The notes beneath the pieces were generated by a model. The model was not told the DNA's origin and made no database searches. It saw only the letters and a list, made by a program, of their open reading frames with translations. The position numbers were made by a program, and so were the translations under genes. This document shows, in pieces, positions 33,305-45,303 of a stretch of 64,000 bases of DNA. Source of the DNA: Nissolia schottii (taxonomy: Eukaryota > Streptophyta > Magnoliopsida > Fabales > Fabaceae); the NCBI GenBank assembly GCA_003254905.1, contig QANU01013586.1, positions 189,102-253,101 of the forward strand, given 5' to 3'. Positions within the stretch are counted from its first letter, which is position 1; every line of letters begins with the position of its first letter.

Positions 33305-36300
33305 ATGAGTAGGCAAGCTATAGTCACTTTTATTTTTTATAATGGTTCTGTGAAAAAAACTGATGTTGAAGGAGTTGAGTTTGTTAGTGATGATGAGGTC
33401 GAGTTTGTTATACTGTGGCCCTCTATGTTGTTTTCTAATTTGCATAGTGCAATTTGTTCTCATTTTAATAGGAGAGTCGAGGGAATTAGATATAAGGCTC
33501 ATGTGTCTTTCATTAATGGAGTTGTTAAATATCATCCTGTTATGATATCGAACAACCTTCAGGTGCAACACATATTTTATTTATATGAGACTCATAAGAC
33601 GAGACTCATAAGACAAGTCTCAGTGGCATTGAATTATTTGTCAACTTTGAGGAAGTTGTTCCCAATATCGGTAAATGAATGTGGTCCAAGTTCAATTTCT
33701 TCGTGCCTAGATAATGTGACACCGACATTACTGTCAGGCGATAAGATGGTTGCTGACGTAGACAACAATGTCAATTGGAGTGAGCATGAAAGTGATATGT
33801 CTGAAGACAGTAGAACTGACAATGATTCAAGTACTGTTAATTATTAATATTTTACGATAATAATCGTCTTAAAGTTAACAGAGATAGAAAAGTATGCTCT
33901 ACACTCGTCTCTTGAAGAGGATCTTGTGTATCAGAAAAGAAAAACAATCTCTTTTGACTGATGAGTTTATTAATATTAAAATGTTGTTTTTATTTAATTA
34001 TCCAAATCATATTAGTATGAGCTATACAACACGTGTTTACGAGAGTAATTAATTTTACGTCTATAATTGACTAATCGTCTTAAAGTTAACAAAGATGGAA
34101 AAGTATGCTCTACACTCGTCTCTTGAAGAGGATCTTGTGTATCAGAAAGGAAAAACTTTGTGGACTAATCGTCTTTAAATTTTAGATTTATAATTCTACA
34201 ATCTTTGTTCACTAATAAGAGATCCGTTTTAAAAATTACAGATAATGAAGACGATGAACAACCTTACATTCCACTGCATTTCTTATGCAGTTTTGATGTT
34301 GATGGTATGCGTGCGTGCAACAAAATTTTGAGACATGGGAAATGATCATGGTGCAATAGATGATTTGTACATAGGGAGGATTTTCAATGATAAAGATGCA
34401 GTGAAAGTAGTTGTTACAAACCATTGCATGCGTACCGAGCGGATTATAAAGTGAAGGAGTCAGAACCGATGACATACTATTGCAAATGTAAATACTTTGA
34501 CAATGGATGTTATTGGCTTATTAGGGCTACCATGAAAAAGAACAACTACTTCTGGGAAGTTAATAATTACAAAGGTCGTCATAGCTGCGTTGCCTCTACA
34601 CTTACCCGAGATCACTCGAAGCTGACTTCAGAACACATTGCTGGTATGATTTTAGCGCAGATACAGATAACGCCAAAGATGCCAGTAAAAGCGATTTACG
34701 CTAGTGTTATGGATCGGCATGGATCCTGGCCGTCATACCGGAAGGTATGACTAGCTAAGCAAAAAAGCAATTGCACAAATGTACGACAATTGGGAAGAAT
34801 CGTACAACGAGTTGTCCTATTGGTTGCTTTCATTGAAGCATTTTGACGATTCATGCGCAGTTGAAATAGATACTGTCAATGCTTACAATGCCGATGGATC
34901 ATTGGAAACAGGCGTTGAAATATTTCGACGTGCGTTTTGGAGTTTTGGGTCTTACATTAAGGCATTCAACTACTGCAAACCAATGATCCAGGTTGATGGA
35001 AAACAATTGTATGGGCAATACAAGGGTGTTTTATTGATAGCATCCACATAAGACGGCAATCAGAATATTTTGCCAATTGATTTTGCCATTGTCGAAGGGA
35101 AAATAGCAGATGCCTAGCATTTTTTTTCTGACCGCGGTCCGCGAAGTGTTACCACAAGTAGCAGGAGGAATTAAGCTGATATCCGTTCGCCAAGAGTTAA
35201 TAAAGTCATCAATATGGCGAATGGATGGTGATTGGGCCTACCACCTCTACTGCATTAGACACATCGCGCAAAATTTTGCCAAGCATTTCAAGGTCAAGTA
35301 TATGGAAAAGTTTGTTAAGGGTATTGGTAATCAAAAATCTAAAGTGCACTTTTACATGTACTTGCAAATTATGATTTACTGCTTTATTTCATACCAACTT
35401 CATTATTGACAAATGGGTAGGTTATTCGAGCACAATTGAGCAGTATAATTGCCAATACAAGAGATTACGCCAGAACAACGAAGATTACTCTGCTTAGATA
35501 GATGCCATTCCAAGAGAAAAGTGGATATGTGCATTCGATGGCGGGCGTCGTTACTCTCATATGACAACTAACTTGGCTGAGTCCATGAACTCTAAGTTTT
35601 TGGAGGCTCACAAATTTTCAATTATGGTGTTGGTTTAAGAGACGTATTTTAAGACGGTTGCTCTGTTCGTTAGGCGCAAAAGGAATGCGCATGCTCAAAG
35701 AAATTCGGGATATGAATACTCAGATTATCTCGCAAAATACTCGAATAAATGCTCCCACTAGCCGGATTGTTGTAGGTGATTATCGCACTATAGTTTTTCA
35801 GCATAATGTTTGATATACCATTATTTAATATCGAATACACTTACAATTATGGATGCAGGTGTTTAGTTTTTCTATAATGAATCAATTATTTCAGTGCAAG
35901 AACTTGTCGTCAGGGAATGATTACAAGGTTGATCTAAGGACAAAGTACTGTTTCTGCGATGCTTTTCAGTGATATAAGTTTCCATGTGTGCATGTCGTTG
36001 CATGTTGTAACGGTGCCGATATTGATTGGAGAGCTTATGTTGATAAAGTATACAACATGGACAACCTCTGTGATGCATATGACAGAGAATTTGTAATTGT
36101 CGGTCACAAATCAATGTGGCCGCAATTGTAGGAGCCATTAATTATTCCTAACCCAAGTTTAAAGCGTAATAAACCAGGAAGCTCAAGATCAATTCGCTAC
36201 CGCATTGAAATGGATTCAAGTGATGGTCAACAACGAATATGTTGTGCCCTTTGTCAGGGCTCAGGCCAAACTAGTACTCAGTGCCCACACACTGGTGTAG

Positions 36301-36314
36301 GTCCAAGCCATTAA
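33305..36314 (+). pseudogene. MURA-type transposase relic (MULE-2)
   Basis: The N-terminal part is open from 33305 to 33847 (180 residues starting MSRQAIVTFIFYNGSV). The MuDR domain follows at about 34330-34745 (YKVKESEPM, YCKCKYFDNGCYWLIRA, NYKGRHSC) but contains a frameshift near 34430. The catalytic domain follows at about 34760-35400: IQVDGKQLYGQYKG keeps the first Asp, while the normal LISDRH-type second Asp is Val here (LISVRQELI, about 35170-35200). A SWIM zinc finger (CFCDAFQ, stop, YKFPCVHVVACC) is at about 35950-36010. A CCHC-like knuckle (CCALCQ...CPH) is at about 36242-36290. More than six stops interrupt the gene. This is the full MURA domain order, so the source element was autonomous; this copy is dead. 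Confidence 0.85.
33861..34156 (+). repeat. Duplicated 85-bp segment in MULE-2 transposase
   Basis: Copies at 33861-33945 and 34072-34156, starting TAATCGTCTTAAAGTTAACA, are about 95 % identical and lie 211 bases apart. In one frame they encode an acidic stretch (TEIEKYALHSSLEEDLVYQK), so this looks like a duplicated exon of the transposase gene. Confidence 0.85.
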
Positions 36315-36429
36315 TATAGACTTGTTAAATTCATGTAATTGTGGTCGACAAGTGTTTAATCTATCAAGTGTTTATTACTAATAATAATACAATTTGACAA
36401 TAATATTACAATCTTACAATAATATATAA

Positions 36430-38720
36430 TCTAATCCGGATGGTCAATTTGCGTTGGAGCCTGTCTAGTTTCCGTTTGAGCCTTTGACGGCGTGTATCTA
36501 TCAGGTGTCCTTATTGTCCCACGATCTTGAAGTTCATACCTCAACGGTACATGCACTTGGCTTTCACCCATTGCGGGGCCTCCACCTCTATTGGTAGAGT
36601 GGCCCAATAATGCCTGTCACCCTCTCTATACTGGTCTCACCATATTTGTCAACATGTTCCCCCTTCGACGACTGCTCGTTGAAGGTGATGTAGGAGTTGG
36701 CCTCACTTGATCATTTATTGGCTGCTGAACCAAATCGACATCCTCTTCAAGTTTCTTGTTCAGATCAAAAGGTAATGTCGGATCTAAGGGCTCAGAACAA
36801 CCTCTACGGATGTCGACAGATCTTCTAGTAGAATGTTGATGTGGCTTAATAGATCTTGAAGAAGATTCTGCTTGAAAGGACCTTCTACCAGATGCATGTG
36901 CTCAAGAAGATCCTTTGCCAACGTCCGAAGATCCTACATCAAATGAACGTCTATACGATGGTTCAACATGAGCTTCAAGAGCAAGATGGTTTGACGACGA
37001 CAAACCAGATGCAAATAACTCATAATTCTCATCAATTTGCTATAGTTGTTGCTCAATAGCCGACGACAACATATCATCATATTTTCCTCATAACCAATTT
37101 GAAACATGAGTGTTGAAACTATGGTGAAAGGTGCTTGGCTCTGGGATATAAACTTCTTGCTATAGTGGTGGTTGAGACTAAGGATTGAAGAAATTCTGCG
37201 GGGGCAGCATGGGCAAAGAATTGTTGAATTGGCAGTGCATGAGGAAAGGCATGACCAAATAAATTTTCTTGTAAGGGGCATGGCCAAAGACATTTTGTGG
37301 TGGGGGGACATGGCCAAAGAAATCCTGTGTTAGGGCAGTGTGACCATGAGGAGACGAGGAAAAATATGTTTGCCAAACATCAGGCAAATTGTCGGTATGA
37401 TATTCCATCAAGGAAAAACGTCGACAAGTGTGCCTATACCATTGCCAATATTCCTCTGAAGGCCTGTAAGAAATTACTTGTTCATCCTACAGAGAAATGT
37501 GAGTAGTCCACCATTGAATCCATGGCTCATATCGTTGCATCCAAGTAATCAATGCAACGACCATTTGATTCCCTCTCAGATCTCGATCATGATCATTCAC
37601 CACTGCTAGGTTCAACGGGAAACGTCTGAACCAACCCGAATTGTCGCATAGCATGGTCAGCCGCATGCCACTCGACTATCTCAAAACAAATGAGCGGGCA
37701 AACTACTTGCCACGTATGTCTCATATTCTTCACTACGTTTGGAATGACCACATTAATTGAGGGATGGCGATATGGTAGCCAAATAAAGTGCAAACAAAAA
37801 AAAAACAAATTTAGATACAAATACATCAATGCGTAATGTAAAGCATATACAAAATTTTCATTAATGCATTACCTCGTCTATGCGCATTCATTCAATGTGG
37901 TTTCTCACTTTGAATAGCTTATTGGGTTGATCATGATGGGTATATGCGTATCCCGACCATCTGCAAGTTTATATATTATTTGAATTAACAAATACAAAAT
38001 CTTTATATTAGAAAAAACAACAAATTATCTGTTTATTTAATTAAAGACATTAATTAAAGACACACAAAAAGTTACCGCAACGCAAAGGGAAAGGGGTAAT
38101 GGTTTGGGTCGTGTGGTGTGAGAGCTAATGCTAAAAATCTATAAAATGTCCACGTCTGCAAGAAGATCATACAACCACTGATTCCAGCACATGTCTTGCA
38201 TGTAGCACAACATAATGATCTGTCAAGTACAGCTAGGATAATTGACCCCCAATTGTACAACCCGATCAAGTTCAAATTACGAAGCAACGTCAAATACTTC
38301 GAATGAGCCCAACTTCCATGCTTGCCGCAAAATAGAATATCTACAAACAACCGCAACATATACCCACGAGCATGTCACTCCAATATTTGTTGCATGCCAT
38401 GCTCGTCAAATCAGCTCCGATTTTGGTAGCAAAATGTTGACGTAACCACACCGTAGATATGAAAGATCCGTTCATACCACTTGGTTTAGGAATATCCCAA
38501 GTAATTCATGACACAATTCTTGGAGGGCTGGTTCCAAGAATATTGTGTCAAGTCCTGTCACAGGTAGGGCATCGCATCGGATCCCAACAACATTGTCACA
38601 TCTTCCAATGTTACGGCACACTCACCGTGAAGAAGATGAAATATGTGTCTCTGGTCTTCAATACTCGACAAGCACATTAATAAGATCATGGTTGATCTGC
38701 ATAGTAGGCATTGTAACCAC
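36430..38720 (-). pseudogene. Plant mobile domain (PMD/MAIN-like) gene relic
   Basis: Minus-strand relic of a plant mobile domain protein, the aminotransferase-like family of MAIN/MAIL1 and transposon relatives. Its start is near 38712 (MPTMQINHDLINVLVEY). The family hallmark ETHIFHLLHGECAVTLEDVTMLLG is at about 38575-38650. A later block with GSWAHSKYLTLLRNLNLIGLYNW is at about 38240-38320 and HDPNHYPFPFALR near 38075-38115. The C-terminal proline/arginine tail (RTPDRYTPSKAQTETRQAP) ends near 36430. Several stops and frame breaks are present, so it is not expressed as a full protein. It is transcribed opposite to, and tail to tail with, the MULE transposase inside one element. Confidence 0.75.
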
Positions 38721-39027
38721 CTCATACAAAGTAGCATTTTTTTAGGAATTGTTGTATAAGGGGATTAGGTGGCTTAATATTTTTGTGTCTACTTTTTAAA
38801 TTTCACACACCCTATAATAAAAAAAACTATTAATAAACAAAAAATATCTTGTAGAGCATAGATATAAAAAACTAGTTTAATAACAAATACTTATCAACGA
38901 TTTTTTTTGAAATATCAAAGCGAGCTCACGTTTTTTATACACAGAATCCTCAAAGTAAGGCAAATGTAGAGCATACTTTGTGTCTTATTCTTTAACAACA
39001 TAATTATAAATAATATATGAATTGACT

Positions 39028-39620
39028 GAAACATTAATAATAATAATAATAACAATATTAATATTATTATCAATTATAACAATAATAATAATATTGAATA
39101 ATAATGATATTAATAATAACGATGATGACGACGACGACATTACTAACAGTAATAATAATAACAGTAATAGTAATAATAATAATAATAATAACAATAATAT
39201 TAATTATTATTAATATTATAATAGTAACAATATTAATAATAATAATAATAATAATAACAATACAGTAATATTAACAATAATAATAATAATATTGAATAAT
39301 AATACACTAATTATATCGACGATAATAATAATAATAATAATAATAACAACAACAATAACGGTAATAATAATAACAATAATAATAATATTGAACAATAATA
39401 ATAATAATAATAATAACATTACTAACAGTAATAATAATAACATTACTAATAATAATAATAATACAATAATAATAATATTGAATAATGATGAAATTAATAA
39501 TGACGACGACAATAATAATAATAAAATAATAATAATAATAGCATTACTAACAATAATAATAATAAAAATAATAACAATGACATCACTAACAATATTATTA
39601 CTATTATTAATTATAATATA
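39028..39620. repeat. Long AAT-rich triplet tract
   Basis: About 590 bases of AAT/ATA/AAC/GAC triplets without exact periodicity. It creates open frames of Asn/Ile/Leu runs on both strands that are not genes. Confidence 0.95.
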
Positions 39621-39869
39621 TATATTTCTCAACATATCCCATTATTTCGTATAATTTCTTCAGATATATGATCAATAAAATCACTGTTTTGTTTACGTGA
39701 CCTCTCCCGCAGTAATATTTTTTCACTATTTCTTTTACTAAGAAACCACACTACTAACTAGTTTTTTTTTGGTCAACTAAGCTTATGATCAGAAGAAGAA
39801 AAGAAGTGGAGTGAAGAAGAGAAAAGAAGCATTATATAGATGAGAAATGAGAATTCTTCAATGCAGGTA

Positions 39870-40038
39870 GGCATTGGTAATGTCAATTTCAGGCCTGCCA
39901 CACCTGCAAACAACAACCTCCACCTGCACGTGACAGGACAACTCTAAAATCGACACTCTTGGCCTTCGATTTCAAAACCTATCAAACTTTCTCGTTTTTT
40001 GATGGCTTGAAATCGGTAAAGATAAATCCGATTTCAGG
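39870..40038 (-). repeat. Three short palindromes, right end of MULE-2
   Basis: Imperfect palindromes at 39870-39893, 39945-39974 and 40006-40038. The last has arms CTTGAAATCGG and CCGATTTCAGG. They mirror the left cluster in number and spacing. Confidence 0.65.
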
Positions 40039-40050
40039 TTTCAAAACCAT

Positions 40051-40448
40051 ACGTTTGTGAAATTAAAACATGACCCATATTTTAGATTTTTTTTTTTCTT
40101 TTAGAGTCTTTTTTTTTTTTTAAATTCCAAAGCATGCATGTACAATTCGTAGCAGCGTAAGATCTTTTCAAAGTTCAAATCTTGCACAATAAATGGTACA
40201 ATTGTAGAGTGCTCAACAAAGTCTAGCAATTAAAACCCAACCCGCGTGCGTTGCACATAACTGAAATTCAAAACAAGTGTTGATTTTCCTAGGTAGCTTT
40301 TGGAATCTTGTACAAAGAAGTAATCCGCTCCAATAGGAAGGGCTATTGTAAGTAAAATCATGCAACATTAAATCTCAATAGGTAGAATAATATAGACAAA
40401 ATTTATAAAGCAGTTTGTAGTATTTCATTTATAAAGGAAGAATGCGAA
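40051..40448. other. Short intergenic spacer
   Basis: DNA between MULE-2 and the Ole e 1-like gene, likely including the 3' UTR of the latter. Two long T runs are at about 40088-40120. Confidence 0.5.
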
Positions 40449-42078
40449 TCATTTGCAAGTGGTGAATTTGCAGGTGACATTTCCATCACCGGAATTAGCC
40501 CTCTTGAAGCGCAGAGCAGTATGCAAGACACTCCTGGTTGAGCCCATCAAAGCCCAATTCATGTGTTGGACTACACCAAGTGGATGGTAAGAGAATTGAA
40601 GGCTGTTATATGAGTTAAGGAGTGCAGTGATTGCTTCCCTTAAGAGAGTCCTGTAAGGGTCTCCTCTCCCTTGCAACCCATTCCACAATGTGATGTCTGT
40701 TCCGTATCTCCTTGCAGCCAACATTCCAAAAGCCACTGCTACTTTGGTGTCCCGATTCACACCCCTCCAGTAGCATTTGTATTCTGGCATTGTCCATTTC
40801 CTGATCATACACATAGAGTTATTCATTGATATTCTTGTAATTAAGTCTGGTTTTTAGAGTCAATTATGTATGTACAAGGCTAATAACAACTGCTACGATT
40901 AATCAATAGCTTTCTGAAAGCCACATCATATGTATTAGTCCAATCCAAGTCATAAATATACTAGATCCTCAAGAGCAGAATCCTGATTGATAAAAATATG
41001 AAGCTGAAAATGTCATTTTAAAAATGTTTAGAGAGAGCATGATCTTAATTGACGCACCTAATAATGTTGCATTCGTTGGTCCTAGTTGAAAGCACATCTA
41101 ATCAACAAGTACTAGAGAATGAATTCATGACCCACTTCACTACCCAAAGCTGAAAATAAATAACCCTTTGTTAAGTAAACTTACTCGGATGGGCATGCTG
41201 AAGCTTGTGCAAGAATCATTGGAGGCAGAGGAGGAAGTGCCGGCATAGGCGGAAGCCTGAAAGGCAGCGACGGAGGTTGGGCTGGGTTGGAAGATGTTGA
41301 GCAGTACTGCATGGGCTTGGAAGGCTGAGCAAGGAGAGGGTCCACCGTATACATCTCCATGTCAAACATCCTAAACATGAGTCTTGGGCTTTGGGGAGGA
41401 CCAGCCCCTTCACCACAGCCCATTGACCCTGACACATGGACGGAACACCCACTCAAGTCTGGTGCTCCATCCAACCTCATTCCATAGCTTCCAAACCAAT
41501 TTGTTGTTTCTTCTCTTGACATTATTATTTGCCCATTGCTGTCGGCACAGGACAAGGTTACTTTTGCATCTGTACCACTCAACAGGATACAAGGCAATGA
41601 CTTTGGTCGAAACATATTTGGAATATAGTAGTAGATCCGTCTAAATATAAATAGATGCTGATTCAAACTCAACTCTATTTATTGTTGGTACAAAAAATAA
41701 AAATTTTGCCTGCATTTACCTTTTCATCTCATGTACTTGACATATCTTGTGGGAGAAATCTTTTATAAGTAAAGCACTAACAATATGGGTAACTAGCATT
41801 TCTCTAAACATTACTATCCAAATTAAGTGAATAACACCCATCGCTTGAACACAACATGGTTTGAGCACATTATTTCTAAGTCCAAAGCAGAATAAGGAAC
41901 AACAATATTGAAGGGTTTAGATCTCACCATTAACAGGATAATCGAAAGCTGATCTCTGCCCATCTTTGCATTGGTCACAAAAGACAGTGCCAGTGACCAT
42001 AGTATCTGCCTGCATTCCATCAGTGGCCACCGAAAGAATGAGAAATGCAGCAAAGAAGAGCTTCTCAGGCAAGTCCAT
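40449..42078 (-). CDS. Ole e 1-like secreted cell-wall protein
   Basis: Minus-strand, three exons: 42078-41928, 41569-41185, 40800-40449, total 888 nt and 295 residues. Residues 1-24 form a signal peptide (FFAAFLILSVATDGMQA). The pollen Ole e 1/extensin-like fold follows: GTVFCDQCKDGQRSAFDYPVNG, then KVTLSCADSNG and cysteines at regular spacing. The middle (about 135-177) is a proline-rich linker with PPMPALPPLPPM. The C-terminal domain WTMPEYKCYWRGVN...RRYGTDITLWNGLQGRGDPYRTLLREAITALLNSY is conserved in plant homologues I recognise but has no assigned function. It ends in VTCKFTTCK. The protein should be extracellular. Its role is unknown; Ole e 1-like proteins are linked to cell-wall and pollen-tube biology. 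Frame phases at both introns agree. The Ole e 1 label is less certain than the gene model. Confidence 0.8.
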
Positions 42079-43604
42079 GAATATTGGAAGCAGAGAACAA
42101 AGAGATGGGTTGGTTGGATCTGAACGTGAAGAATGACACAAGATTTAAATAAGTGAGGAACAAGTGAATGAGCACCAAATAGATGCACATTTCTAACCCT
42201 CAACTGCCTCTTTTAATGCTGCATAATCACTTTTCTTCGAAATTGGGATACAAGGATAGTACGGTAAGTATCATTTAATGCTGGTAACGTGGATCCAGAA
42301 TTCACAATTAACGTGACTTTATGAAGTGTTTTAGTAGTATATGTTTCATGAGGGAAAACAATCACTCCCAACTGTTAGCTGAAAAAAAGCAAGATTTCTT
42401 AAGATCTCTTTACTTGTCTACAAAATAACCATAATAGTATGAGGAATATAAAAAAAAAATAATAATAATAAAAAAAGCTCTTGAAATTTGAGCTCGTCAT
42501 AAACTTAAAAGAAAATGATTAGAATGAAAATTTTGATTAGTTCAGATGTTCCATTAAGAGCAACATTCATTCACAAAATTAGAAGCAAATCACGTCATGA
42601 CCAGGACAGCACATTCATTCGATTGTGGGTTGCCATTATAATACGCATATGGTACCGAAACAAACAATGCAACATGAGAAACAGTAATCCCGAATCCATA
42701 ATAGTAGACATGAAGGCATTGTCATGAAGGTCGAATGTAAGAAATTAATGTGCATTAGGAACGAAATGCCGGAGACCTCGTAGCATGGAAGTGATGGGTA
42801 TTAGTTAGCCGTCAAGGTAGCTAGAGAGCAATATTAATGAAAAGGTCTCCAAATGTCAAATGAAAAAACAAGTTCCTTTGTGTGAATTCAATCCAATTCA
42901 GATTTCAGAAGAAGCATCCACTTGCTAAATACAAACCTTTTCCTTTCCAACAACATAACACACGTCATTATGTCAATGGCGTTATTTATTAGTTACACAG
43001 ACTGCTTGTATTTTGCTGTAGAAAGCCAGGATGGAGATCATGTGATTACCGAAGAAGAATAACTATGTACATCCTTATTTTAAATGGTTTTAAAAAAAAA
43101 CAATATAGAAGGGATGTTGATAAAAATAACACTGATATTTATTTGCATATCTATTTTTTAGTGGATATTTAATATTCATACTTAGCGCACATCTTTTTGG
43201 AAATGATTTTTTCTTATGTTAAATTTTTATTATAAATTTTTCTTATTACTTATGTTAAGTATGAATCTATTTTTTTAATTAAGAATAAAAAATCATACAT
43301 GTCAATATTATGTCAAAATTTAATTTAAAAGAATCCCTTTTTACGTGTCTTTTAATAATCAGTGCCCTAACGATGTGGTAACTTCATTTGTGAGTATTTA
43401 GTACGTTAAATAATTTAAGGATTTTTATTTAACCGAAAATTTTGCACCTGTTTGTGAAGAAATTTTTTTGATGTCATTGATAGCCCTGCTCTCAGCAAAA
43501 AATCCGACTTGTTGGAAGATAATAGCTGGCAAGCATCACTATCACATCCCAATCATTTTCACGAAGCGGGTCCCACGTTAGTTTGCTTCTCACCCTTAAC
43601 AAAA

Positions 43605-43830
43605 GTGAAATGCTACATGTACACCTAATTTTATACACTCATACATACACCATTAATAATCCACAAACTTTATTCTCATGAGTGCACAAACATTATAAAC
43701 TTATAGATGATATTATCAATTATACTTAATTAAGTGCACAAACATTACATGCATTAAAATATAAACTTTATGTATATAAATATAGGATGTACGTATGGTG
43801 TATATTTTTTGGTGTACATGTAGCAGAACT
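43605..43830. mobile_element. Mutator-type MITE with 10-bp target duplication
   Basis: A 226-bp element with inverted ends GTGAAATGCTACATGTACACC and, reversed, AGTTCTGCTACATGTACACC. It is flanked by an exact 10-bp duplication CTTAACAAAA (43595-43604 and 43831-43840). Similarity of the arms continues inwards through TATACACNCATACATACACC words. The duplication length fits Mutator-type nonautonomous elements. Confidence 0.85.
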
Positions 43831-44322
43831 CTTAACAAAATATATTTCATTAGGTTATCTTATTTCAACCCTTAAAAGTGTAGACACTTCCATATCCCTT
43901 CATATAAGTATGAGGTCTATATCATGTGATGAAATCTCTCTCTCTCTCTATATATGTGTGTGTGTGGGGGGTTATTTCTTTAGTATTGGTATCAATACCT
44001 TTTTAATTTCAATGGTCATAATTTATTTTCAAATTTAAAATAATTTGAATTTAAAGTTAATGGGATATTAATGAGATACGTAGCTTATTCTAACTATAAA
44101 TAATTATCGAGTACCAATACTCTTAAATTTGATGAGGTACAAGAATAATCCTCTTACGTTTTTATGAGAGGGTTGCCCATGGTTCAAGTAACACAACTCT
44201 GCCATAGAACAATAAGTTTTCTTTAGCATTGCATCTACTATTAAATACTAGCTTATCTATTTTTACAACAATTCATTACACGCAACAATAAATGACAAAC
44301 ATTATCAAATATAAAAAATAAA

Positions 44323-44481
44323 TAATATTAAACACATGTGCACCAACGCATAGAAATGTTCAATGACAATATTTGTTTTTCTGTTTTGTAATAATATTAA
44401 ACTCACATGTGCATGGACACACAGAAACATTCAGTAACAATGTTTCTCTATTATATAATGTTTGTTTATCTGTTTTGTAAT
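44323..44481. repeat. Imperfect tandem duplication, about 70-90 bp units
   Basis: Two diverged copies start TAATATTAAAC and end CTGTTTTGTAA, sharing CACATGTGCA and AGAAA-GTTCA words. The second is about 20 bases longer. Confidence 0.65.
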
Positions 44482-45201
44482 GCTTGTTTCTCTATAAGGT
44501 GGCAGTTGAGTGAATATTTTTGAAGTATACAATTAACATTTTTGTTTAAAAAAAATACTAATTCACTTGTAATTGTTTTTCTTTGCACATTCACTTTAAT
44601 TAATAAATTAATCATCATCATAAAAGAGAGGATCAACAATGCACATATATAATCGGAAGTGCACCGCCCAATGAAAGGTTGAACAGAATAAATAAATGGT
44701 AAAGAAGAAGATGAGAATTACGGCCACATTGGCAACAAACAGCAACTAAAACTAAGACTAACCTCTATAGCTATAAGAGCCTTCCTACCAAAATCAAGGA
44801 GACCAAATGAAGTTTGATATCCAATGTTGTATTCCAACTCTATTATCAGTCTGCACATCCTCAGCACTGCAATCGAAAGTCAACCAGGTCGAAACTAGGT
44901 CCATTTGAAGTCACGCTCCACCACTTGCATAAAGATACGATAGGATCTTCCTAGGAATCAAATATCAGGCTCGCTAAATTACTGATATTGTCCTTCTGGA
45001 GAAGTGGAGAACAGGGAGCCATTATGTGCTTAAAAGGATAGGAATACACCATTCACAAATTCAGTATAAACCTAAGCTAAGGTTACAACAATAATGGAGG
45101 AGTCAATAGTCAATAAGTAACTCAAATTATTCAAAAACCAGTTGTTTATTCTAAACCTAATAGAACATAGAAAAGAACCCAAGGAACCGTTCGGTTTGCG
45201 G

Positions 45202-45303
45202 TCACGGTCGAGTTTGGGCCTTGTTCTTCTTCTTGGGCTTAGTAGCAGCGGCCACGGACAAGGAAGGGCTTCGGTTTGAACCACGCAGATCCGTAGCCTC
45301 CAT
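45202..45303 (-). CDS. Possible small basic peptide gene (33 aa)
   Basis: ATG at 45303 in a favourable context (AAAGATGGAGG) opens a 33-codon frame, MEATDLRGSNRS... ending in a lysine-rich tail KPKKKNKAQTRP and TGA. A TATA-like TGTATATATG lies about 45-50 bases upstream (about 45349-45358), close for a plant promoter. I do not recognise the peptide. It could be the first exon of a longer gene or a chance frame; no clear downstream exon was found. Confidence 0.3.
   Translation of the reverse strand: MEATDLRGSNRSPSLSVAAATKPKKKNKAQTRP

Larger units (their letters stand above)
32880..40050 (+). mobile_element. Large MULE (MULE-2) carrying a PMD gene
   Basis: About 7.2 kb; ends are not resolved to the base. 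Both ends carry clusters of a short palindrome of the form GAAATTGG...CCGATTTC (left 32887-33070, right 39870-40038). The two ends read as imperfect inverted repeats (AAACCTGAAATYGG shared). Inside are a plus-strand MURA-type transposase relic (33305-36314), a minus-strand plant mobile domain gene relic (36430-38720) and an AAT-rich low-complexity block (39028-39620). The pairing of a MULE transposase with a PMD gene in one element is known for plant elements. No target duplication was found. Confidence 0.65.
42079..45201. other. Intergenic with a MITE and a small tandem duplication
   Basis: AT-rich region holding the MITE at 43605-43830 and the tandem duplication at 44323-44481. No gene was recognised; open frames here lack family motifs. 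Confidence 0.5.

Noticed and set aside
39022-39654. Open frames of Asn/Ile/Leu/Ser runs on both strands
   Set aside because: Produced by the AAT-rich triplet tract; no family motif and equal on both strands.
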